From the NCBI GenBank assembly GCA_002711965.1, contig PASM01000008.1:1-40675 (forward strand): DNA of 40,675 nucleotides, given 5' to 3'. The notes beneath the pieces were generated by a model. It had not been told where the DNA came from. It worked only from the letters and a program-made list of their open reading frames with translations, and searched no databases. The position numbers were made by a program, and so were the translations under genes. Origin of the DNA: Chloroflexota bacterium (GTDB lineage: Bacteria; Chloroflexota; Dehalococcoidia; UBA1151; TMED-70). Numbering within the stretch: position 1 is the first letter of the stretch; every line of letters begins with the position of its first letter. Below are positions 35,374 to 40,675 of this stretch, one piece after another.

Positions 35374-35918
35374 TTTATATATATTAATGATTGCTTTATA
35401 TATTTGAAAGCAGAGTAGAAACCTATGATTGTACCTATTGCCAGAATTGTCATTGTTAATTCATGAAAATATGTTATTTCAATTATTGGTGAAGTTATAA
35501 CTAAGCTAATTCCTGCCATTTGAATTATTGTTTTTAGTTTTCCAAGTGATGAGACTTCTAATATTTTATCTCTTCCAATCGTGGCCATCCATTCTCTGAG
35601 AGACATTACTATTATTTCTCTCGAAATAATAGAAACAGTTATGATAAAAAGAAGTATAGAATCCCTGTTATAAACTAAAGATATTAAAACTAGAAATACA
35701 AATATTTTGTCTGCAATAGGATCTAGAAATGCTCCAAATGTGGACTCCTTTGATTGTTTTCTTGCGAATGCTCCATCCAACGCATCACTTAAGGATCCTA
35801 GTATAAAAAGGATGGTACATATAATTACCATTATGCTAGATGTAAAAAAAACTAAAAATGACACGCCTACGGCAAAGAAAAGTCTTGATACTGTTATAAA
35901 AGTAGGTAAATTTTTCAT
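35370..35918 (-). CDS. pgsA: CDP-diacylglycerol-glycerol-3-phosphate 3-phosphatidyltransferase
   Basis: A 182-residue membrane enzyme making phosphatidylglycerol phosphate. The CDP-alcohol phosphotransferase motif is complete: DG-AFAR, then G eight residues on and two aspartates at four-residue steps (DALDGAFARKQ, then GAFLDPIADK, about residues 44-68). Four to five hydrophobic helices surround it. The length and REWMATIGRDKILEVSSLGKLKT loop match PgsA rather than phosphatidylserine or cardiolipin synthases, though related substrates cannot be excluded. The following unknown gene overlaps it by 4 bases. Its start is divergent from the CinA-like gene. Confidence 0.88.
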   Translation of the reverse strand: MKNLPTFITVSRLFFAVGVSFLVFFTSSIMVIICTILFILGSLSDALDGAFARKQSKESTFGAFLDPIADKIFVFLVLISLVYNRDSILLFIITVSIISREIIVMSLREWMATIGRDKILEVSSLGKLKTIIQMAGISLVITSPIIEITYFHELTMTILAIGTIIGFYSAFKYIKQSLIYIK

Positions 35919-36084
35919 TTCTTTTTAAGCTTATTTCTTATTATTAAAATTTAGATTTAGATAAGTAAGTATATATTAACTTATTATTAAGAATAAATTT
36001 TAAATAATTGCATTAAAAATCAGGTTTTGTAGTAACAAATGAAATATTATTATTTTCAAAGATAAATTTTCTTTTTTAAGTAAT

Positions 36085-36633
36085 ATGAATGCTGATATTG
36101 AAAAACTGATAAAAAATATTCACTCAACCATAGGAGTTAAAGGATCTGTAGTTATAACAGGATGCGGAATAAACTCCTTGGCTTGGCTCTTTAGTGTATC
36201 TGGTACCTCAAATACAATTCTAACCTCCTATGTGCCTTATTCTAAGAATTCTTTGCAAGAGTTTTTGGAAAAAAAATTAACTCATCATGTTAGTGAAGAA
36301 GAGGCTATTAATATGGCTGAGAAAGCTTATGAAAAAAGTGAAAGTTTTTTAGATCAATCAGAAAATGATACTAAATTATTCGGATTAGGTTGTACTGGTG
36401 CTATAAGTACTAATAGAGATCGCAAAGGTGAAGATAGGGCTCATATTGCTATAAAGACATCAACTTCATTAGATAGTTTCTCTTTATATTTTGATAAAAA
36501 TAATCGTGATCGAATATCTGAAGATATAATTATAAGTAAACAAATAATTAATTGCATAGCAAATGTACATGGAATAAATAATAATATTCCTTTGAATTTA
36601 TTAGAAAATGAAAAGCTTCAAAGATCACATTAA
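36085..36633 (+). CDS. CinA C-terminal domain-like protein (possible NMN amidohydrolase relative)
   Basis: A 182-residue protein resembling the CinA_C/PncC domain, which deamidates NMN. SVSGTSNTILTSYVPYSKNSLQEFL near 37-61 matches the conserved GxS...YS-x-x-K/L region, HHVSEEEAINMAEKAYE follows, and GLGCTGAISTNRDRKGEDRAH at 100-120 replaces the usual TGIAGP loop. Where PncC has ESCTGG with the catalytic serine, this protein reads TGCGIN, so the serine seems to be missing and Cys27 may lie near that site. Activity is therefore uncertain. The next gene, a NadD-like nucleotidyltransferase, overlaps its end by 26 bases, suggesting a joint role in pyridine-nucleotide salvage or repair. There is no ribosome-binding site before the ATG. 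Confidence 0.65.
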   Translation: MNADIEKLIKNIHSTIGVKGSVVITGCGINSLAWLFSVSGTSNTILTSYVPYSKNSLQEFLEKKLTHHVSEEEAINMAEKAYEKSESFLDQSENDTKLFGLGCTGAISTNRDRKGEDRAHIAIKTSTSLDSFSLYFDKNNRDRISEDIIISKQIINCIANVHGINNNIPLNLLENEKLQRSH

Positions 36634-37219
36634 ATCATTAAGTCACGACAAAATAGATTATTTTATAACTAACTCAGAACTTAATATTTTTCATGAAAAA
36701 ATTGATAATTCAGTAATACTATCCGGTTCATTTAATCCTCTACACTATGGTCATACTAAGTTATTAGATTATTCTTCTAATAAATTTGATAGAAACAAAT
36801 TTTATGAAATATCAATTTCTAATGTTGATAAACCAGATATTAATATTGAGGATCTAATAAGTAGATTAGAAAATTTTCAAAATGATGAAAAAATCATAAT
36901 AACAAGAAGTAGTAGATTTTTTGAAAAAGCAAATTTATTTCCAAATTCTTATTTTGTAATTGGTTATGACACAGCGATTAGAGTATTGGATGAATCTTAT
37001 CTTGCCCCAGATGAATCTTTAGACGATTTATTTTATGTCATAAAAAATAAATTGTGTAAATTTATAGTTGCAGGTAGAGCTAATACAACTATTCCAAAGT
37101 TTAATAACTTAAATCTTAATGATGTGATTCAGAAATATAGAACTTTCTTTTATATTATTGAGGAAAAAGAATTTAGAGAAGATATATCCTCTACTGAGAA
37201 AAGACGACAAGATAATTGA
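36608..37219 (+). CDS. NadD-like nucleotidyltransferase
   Basis: A 203-residue cytidylyltransferase-fold protein. The nucleotide-binding motif is SGSFNPLHYGHTKLL at 39-53 with H46-x-G-H49, and the C-terminus has ISSTEKRR (193-200), matching the ISSTxIR signature of nicotinate/nicotinamide mononucleotide adenylyltransferases. Between them FVIGYDTAIRVLDESY resembles the NadD GxD-x-x region. It overlaps the CinA-like gene by 26 bases in a different frame, so it depends on that gene's translation. Low similarity to housekeeping NadD suggests a paralogue with a special substrate. Its TGA stop overlaps the TTGACA of the umuDC promoter. NAD salvage is the best guess; other nucleotidyl transfers are possible. 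Confidence 0.7.
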   Translation: MKSFKDHIKSLSHDKIDYFITNSELNIFHEKIDNSVILSGSFNPLHYGHTKLLDYSSNKFDRNKFYEISISNVDKPDINIEDLISRLENFQNDEKIIITRSSRFFEKANLFPNSYFVIGYDTAIRVLDESYLAPDESLDDLFYVIKNKLCKFIVAGRANTTIPKFNNLNLNDVIQKYRTFFYIIEEKEFREDISSTEKRRQDN

Positions 37220-37244
37220 CATTAAATGATGGTATCACTAAGAT
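37216..37244 (+). promoter_or_regulatory. Promoter of umuDC
   Basis: TTGACA (37216-37221) and TAAGAT (37239-37244) are 17 bases apart. The predicted start site, near 37251, is only a few bases before the umuD ATG at 37254, which has no Shine-Dalgarno. A leaderless or near-leaderless mRNA is likely. Confidence 0.65.
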
Positions 37245-37250
37245 ATCATT
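37225..37250 (+). promoter_or_regulatory. Candidate SOS-type operator over the umuDC promoter
   Basis: An interrupted palindrome AATGAT (37225-37230) and ATCATT (37245-37250), spacer 14 bases, spans the -10 box. It matches neither the E. coli nor the Bacillus LexA box. A repressor there would block polymerase; the LexA gene is not in the window. Confidence 0.35.
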
Positions 37251-37253
37251 CCT

Positions 37254-37652
37254 ATGAGTTTTATAGAGTCTATTTATTTTTTTAATACGGTTGTTTATGC
37301 GGGCTTTCCTTCGCCTGCTGGAGATATATTTGCGTCAAAATTAAATCTTCAAGATTATCTTATAAAAAATCCTAATACTACTATTTGTATAAGGGTTTCT
37401 GGTGACTCAATGAAAAATATAGGTATTTTTTCTGAGGATATACTTATTGTTGACAAGTCTGTAGCTCCAAGAAATAATCATATTGTTTTATGCATATTAG
37501 ATGGACAATTTTTAGTTAAAAAATTATCTATAAAAAACAACTCAATAAAATTAATATCAGAAAATAAAGATTACCCCATAATCATTATCAATGAGTATGA
37601 CGACTTTAATATTTTTGGAGTAGTAACTGCATCAATCAAAAATTTCTTATGA
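37254..37652 (+). CDS. umuD: UmuD-like S24 peptidase, DNA polymerase V accessory protein
   Basis: A 132-residue UmuD. The self-cleavage site is A16-G17 in VYAGFPSPAGD, the nucleophile is S52 in VSGDSM and the general base is K89 in FLVKKL. SENKDYPIIIIN and IFGVVTASI complete the S24 fold. There is no N-terminal DNA-binding domain, so it is not LexA. Damage-activated RecA should trigger cleavage to UmuD', which joins UmuC. The short N-terminal arm (15 residues before the cut) is typical. The stop overlaps the umuC start (ATGA), ensuring joint synthesis. The promoter lies just upstream with hardly any leader. Confidence 0.9.
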   Translation: MSFIESIYFFNTVVYAGFPSPAGDIFASKLNLQDYLIKNPNTTICIRVSGDSMKNIGIFSEDILIVDKSVAPRNNHIVLCILDGQFLVKKLSIKNNSIKLISENKDYPIIIINEYDDFNIFGVVTASIKNFL

Positions 37653-38893
37653 TCTTCTTAGTCGATTGTAATAATTTTTATGTTTCATGCGAGAGATTAT
37701 TTAGACCAGATTTAAGTAATGTCCCTGTAGTTGTTCTTTCAAATAATGATGGTTGTATTATTTCTAGGAGTAATGAGGCAAAAAAATTAGGAATAAAGAT
37801 GGGAGAGCCTTTTTTTAAGGCTAGAAAAACAATTGAAGAAAATAACATTAGTGTTTTTTCTTCAAATTTTGAATTATATGGAGAAATTTCTAATCGAATA
37901 ATGAAAGAATTGAAATATTTTTCTAATTTCATAGAAATTTATTCTATTGATGAAGCTTTTTTAGATATTAATTTTGATGACTACAATTTAATTTGTGAAG
38001 ATATTGTAAAAAGAGTAAAAGATACAGTCGGAATTCCTGTATCTATTGGAGTAGGTCTTACTAAAACTTTATCTAAGATCGCAGGTTCTATAGCAAAAAA
38101 ATTACAGAGAGGTTATTTTGTGCTTGATAATGATTTGATAACTCAAAATATTTTATCTGATATGCCTGTCGAAAATATTTGGGGATTAGGTCGTAGATAT
38201 TCTAACTTTATGATTAATAATGGTATAAAAACTGCCGATAATTTAATAAAAACAAATAAAAATTGGATATTGAGTAAACTCAATGTTAATGTTTTACGTA
38301 CAAGAGAAGAGTTGAGAGGAATATCTTGCTATCCTGTTTCTACTGTATCACCTTCTAAAAAAAGTATAAGAGTCTCTCGTTCTTTTAAGAAAGATATAGA
38401 AAAGTATGAAAATCTCGAAAAACATGTGAGTGATTTTGCTTTTTTGGCATCTAAAAAATTAAGAAATGAAAATAAGAGAGCAAAAGAATTGGGAGTTTTT
38501 ATAACAACAAATAGATTTAATAATCAAAAGGGTTCATATTATATGGGTTTTAAGAAGTATTATTTTATTGTTCCTACTAATAGTTATATTGAGTTAGTTA
38601 GATACTCTATTTTGATGCTAAATAAAATATTTAAGAAAGGATTAAATTATAAAAAAGCGGGTGTTATCCTAGGTGGATTATGCTTAGAAAATGAGTACCA
38701 AGCTTCTTATCTAAACCAAAGCCATAATACAAATAATTTGATGCTTAAAATTGATTATCTAAATGATCGATTTGGAACAAATAAAGTGCTTCTGTCTTCA
38801 CAAAATTTAAATAATAGATTACGAAAGGGTAAAAAAAAACTGTCTCCAAGTTATATGAATTCTTGGAATAATATACCTAATATAAAAATTTAG
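37649..38893 (+). CDS. umuC: DNA polymerase V catalytic subunit UmuC
   Basis: A 414-residue Y-family translesion polymerase. The first catalytic aspartate is D6 in LVDCNNFYVSCERLF, and the second acidic pair is D101-E102 in IYSIDEAFLDI. VVLSNNDGCIISRSNEAK is the finger region; PVSIGVGLTKTLSKIAGSIAKK and NIWGLGRR (helix-hairpin-helix) follow. The C-terminal little-finger region is complete. It copies past DNA lesions with UmuD' at the cost of mutations. It overlaps umuD by 4 bases. Its TAG stop overlaps the TAA of the opposed FIST gene by 4 bases, leaving no terminator between them. Confidence 0.94.
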   Translation: MIFLVDCNNFYVSCERLFRPDLSNVPVVVLSNNDGCIISRSNEAKKLGIKMGEPFFKARKTIEENNISVFSSNFELYGEISNRIMKELKYFSNFIEIYSIDEAFLDINFDDYNLICEDIVKRVKDTVGIPVSIGVGLTKTLSKIAGSIAKKLQRGYFVLDNDLITQNILSDMPVENIWGLGRRYSNFMINNGIKTADNLIKTNKNWILSKLNVNVLRTREELRGISCYPVSTVSPSKKSIRVSRSFKKDIEKYENLEKHVSDFAFLASKKLRNENKRAKELGVFITTNRFNNQKGSYYMGFKKYYFIVPTNSYIELVRYSILMLNKIFKKGLNYKKAGVILGGLCLENEYQASYLNQSHNTNNLMLKIDYLNDRFGTNKVLLSSQNLNNRLRKGKKKLSPSYMNSWNNIPNIKI

Positions 38894-40074
38894 TTACTTT
38901 CTTTGAATATAGCAAAAGAAGATGTGTAGCCATGTAAATAAGTTCTGTCACCAATGGGGCTTATTTCTCCATTAGAAAAGAATCCTGTTATTGGAGATTT
39001 ATCATCAATAAGATTTTTGTAGAGATTTATATCATGATGTGATTCACCTAATAAGTACTTTCCTCTTCCAACACTTGAAAACATAAGTGTTGATTTGATG
39101 ATCTCACCATTTTTATTTTCATATTCTGACAACATTTTTTTCAATTCTTCTTGAGCTGCTCCAGAATCCCTTAGATGAAATTGAACTATTTGTCCTTCAG
39201 TAATAGATTCTCCAATCGTTATAGATCCTGTTTCCTTATCTATAGAAGAAATATTTCTAATCATGTATGTTATTTCTTCTTCAATATCTCCCAATCTGTC
39301 CATCAATATACCTATTTGAAGAGCATTATTCATAACATATTTTTCATCTTCTGGTAATTCGTCGTACAATTTTTTGATTGCAACAATTGGAAGATCATTA
39401 TCTAATTCATTTATAACATTATTGTTTGCTCTAGTAACAATCATAGGTTCACCAATTGGTCTACAACTTTGTGCAACCAATATATCAAGTTCAAAATTTC
39501 CAGATATGATTAATCCAGCACATCCTTTAAAATATGTCTCATTATCTAAAAAGAGACCATTCTGACCAGGTTTACTTCCTCCTGAAGCTAAAGCTCCTAT
39601 TATCTTAGTATTTGGGTATGCAAAATCTAAACCATCTAAAATATACTCTGTTCGTACAGAAAATGGATCTGGGAATAATACTATTGCTTTCGGATTTTCA
39701 GTATCTGAATCTATAATTTCATGCCACGCTTCTGGAGATTGATCTGGGTTAGGAAGTTCGTTTTGAGTGAAATGAAAAGGAGTAAATTTTACATCAGGTA
39801 AAATTCCAGCTGTTAATGATATTCCAGGTAAATATTCAAATTCTTTACCTTCACCTATTACACCAGATGCTGAGCAACCCAAAATAGTTTTAAATGGTAT
39901 TTTTGATTTAATCTTTTCAGTAATTTGTTCGTACTCTGAAGAATGATGAGATGATATAAATACAAATCCTAAATCAGGATTTTTCCCATCAAGTTTTTTC
40001 AAAATTTCCTTTGTAACATCCTCCAATGCAAGCTCTAATGAAGGAGAGTTGGAAACAGCGGAACACCAATGCAT
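38890..40074 (-). CDS. FIST domain protein, likely ligand sensor
   Basis: A 394-residue protein built from FIST_N and FIST_C domains. The N-terminal part has TILGCSASGVIGEG and AIVLFPDPF; the C-terminal part ends in GFFSNGEISPIGDRTYLHGYTSSFAIF, the family's hallmark. FIST proteins are thought to bind small ligands such as amino acids in signalling, and are often fused to kinases or cyclases; here the domain stands alone. I chose the ATG at 40074, since AAAGGT lies 6 bases before it and the family begins near MHWCSAVS; another ATG lies five codons upstream. No signal peptide is visible. It is divergent from the biotin ligase gene. Confidence 0.85.
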   Translation of the reverse strand: MHWCSAVSNSPSLELALEDVTKEILKKLDGKNPDLGFVFISSHHSSEYEQITEKIKSKIPFKTILGCSASGVIGEGKEFEYLPGISLTAGILPDVKFTPFHFTQNELPNPDQSPEAWHEIIDSDTENPKAIVLFPDPFSVRTEYILDGLDFAYPNTKIIGALASGGSKPGQNGLFLDNETYFKGCAGLIISGNFELDILVAQSCRPIGEPMIVTRANNNVINELDNDLPIVAIKKLYDELPEDEKYVMNNALQIGILMDRLGDIEEEITYMIRNISSIDKETGSITIGESITEGQIVQFHLRDSGAAQEELKKMLSEYENKNGEIIKSTLMFSSVGRGKYLLGESHHDINLYKNLIDDKSPITGFFSNGEISPIGDRTYLHGYTSSFAIFKESN

Positions 40075-40156
40075 AAAATTACCTTTCATAATGTGATTAG
40101 AATGTATTTTTAGTAATAAAATACTTATAGACCAAACATATATAAATATTACATGA

Positions 40157-40186
40157 TTGATAAATTCAAAGCTTTTGTAATTTAAT
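40157..40186 (+). promoter_or_regulatory. Candidate promoter for the biotin ligase gene
   Basis: TTGATA (40157-40162) and TTTAAT (40181-40186) with an 18-base spacer, about 37 bases before the ATG. AT-rich surroundings make this weak. Confidence 0.25.
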
Positions 40187-40222
40187 ACGAAGTTTAGGGA
40201 GTAAATCTATTACTATTGTTTA

Positions 40223-40675
40223 ATGATCAAAAAAAATATTGGTGAAAAAATTTATATTTTTGAAGAACTTACTTCTACCATGGATAAATCTAAAGAAATG
40301 ATTGAAAGAGGTGTAGAAGTAGGCACTATAATCATGGCAAAAAAACAAACAAATGGAAGGGGAAGTAATAACAGAGAATGGATCTCAGACGGTAATGATG
40401 CTTTATTCTCAATTATTCTAGATACACCTATATCAAAAGTAAATCTTATCCCAATAATTACAGCTTATTCTATTTTGTTGACTATTGAATCTTATACACG
40501 TAGAAAAATAAATATAAAATGGCCAAATGATGTGTTGATAGATGGCAAGAAAGTTTCTGGAGTATTAATTGAAAATTTTATTAATGAAGATTCAAATAAA
40601 ACTATTATAGGTGTAGGCATAAATATAAATTCACATCATAAAGAATCAAAAAATTTCATATATCCCAGTATAAGT
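40223..40675 (+). CDS. birA: Biotin-[acetyl-CoA-carboxylase] ligase, 3' end outside the window
   Basis: The first 151 residues of a biotin protein ligase are visible and open to the window edge. QTNGRGSNN near residues 44-52 is the biotinyl-AMP loop (usually QxxGRGR), KWPNDVLIDGKKVSGVLIE near 99-117 holds the catalytic lysine and biotin site, and GVGININ follows. It activates biotin with ATP and attaches it to the biotin carrier of acyl-CoA carboxylases. The catalytic domain begins at once, so the N-terminal helix-turn-helix of E. coli BirA is missing and the enzyme should not repress biotin genes. No ribosome-binding site precedes the ATG. Confidence 0.9.
   Translation, partial: MIKKNIGEKIYIFEELTSTMDKSKEMIERGVEVGTIIMAKKQTNGRGSNNREWISDGNDALFSIILDTPISKVNLIPIITAYSILLTIESYTRRKINIKWPNDVLIDGKKVSGVLIENFINEDSNKTIIGVGININSHHKESKNFIYPSIS

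Overview
The window is AT-rich, densely packed bacterial chromosome with no rRNA, tRNA, CRISPR array or intact mobile element. Gene content points to the phylum Chloroflexota, most likely a marine SAR202-like (Dehalococcoidia-related) lineage with a small, streamlined genome. The clues are an HspR-type MerR regulator ahead of grpE-dnaK, a type 2 OMP decarboxylase, a DUF151 gene leading into the ATP synthase operon, a CT398-like coiled-coil zinc-ribbon gene, and an enolase-superfamily sugar-acid dehydratase-like gene in a catabolic operon. This placement is an inference from gene content and order, not from a phylogeny.

Layout. 1-149: two consecutive RNA-like hairpins leading into a NUDIX hydrolase gene (150-632), closed by a bidirectional terminator. 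666-2353 (minus): a flavin reductase and a beta-hydroxyacid dehydrogenase. 2551-9735 (plus): pyrR-pyrB-pyrC-carA-carB, every junction overlapping, preceded by a clear PyrR-binding RNA hairpin that contains the pyrR Shine-Dalgarno. 9740-10564 (minus): a methyltransferase. 10660-13812 (plus): modABC for molybdate uptake, overlapping pyrF. 13863-21340 (plus): DUF151 nuclease, an AtpZ/AtpI-like protein, then the whole F1Fo ATP synthase (a, c, b, delta, alpha, gamma, beta, epsilon). 21354-21509 (minus): a small GTG-started zinc-ribbon protein. 21709-25427 (plus): hspR-grpE-dnaK and a fumarylacetoacetase-family hydrolase. 25424-26860 (minus): pyruvate kinase. 26957-29174 (plus): a coiled-coil zinc-ribbon protein, a serine-recombinase-like protein without catalytic residues, and the RNase P RNA. 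29186-33645 (minus): a three-gene catabolic operon (ThDP enzyme, enolase-superfamily enzyme, D-aminoacylase-type amidohydrolase). 33826-34902 (plus): ftsZ. 34906-35918 (minus): pgsA and an unknown gene. 36085-37219 (plus): a CinA-C-like protein and a NadD-like nucleotidyltransferase. 37254-38893 (plus): umuD-umuC. 38890-40074 (minus): a FIST-domain protein. 40223-end (plus): the start of a biotin protein ligase.

How the parts fit. Most of the window is core physiology: UMP synthesis, ATP synthesis, protein folding, glycolysis, division, phospholipid synthesis, tRNA processing. Pyrimidine genes are split between the PyrR-controlled cluster and pyrF in the mod operon; pyrD and pyrE are not in the window. 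The accessory layer is oxidative carbon scavenging (enolase-superfamily, ThDP, amidohydrolase, FAH-family and hydroxyacid dehydrogenase enzymes) and molybdate uptake, which would supply molybdoenzymes encoded elsewhere.

The points most worth a second look are: the ~140-residue His-rich insertion in ATP synthase subunit a together with an epsilon subunit lacking its C-terminal helices; the catalytically dead recombinase-like protein paired with a zinc-ribbon protein beside rnpB; the overlapping CinA-like/NadD-like pair; the PyrR hairpin that encloses the ribosome-binding site; and several operon-leading genes that appear to be leaderless.
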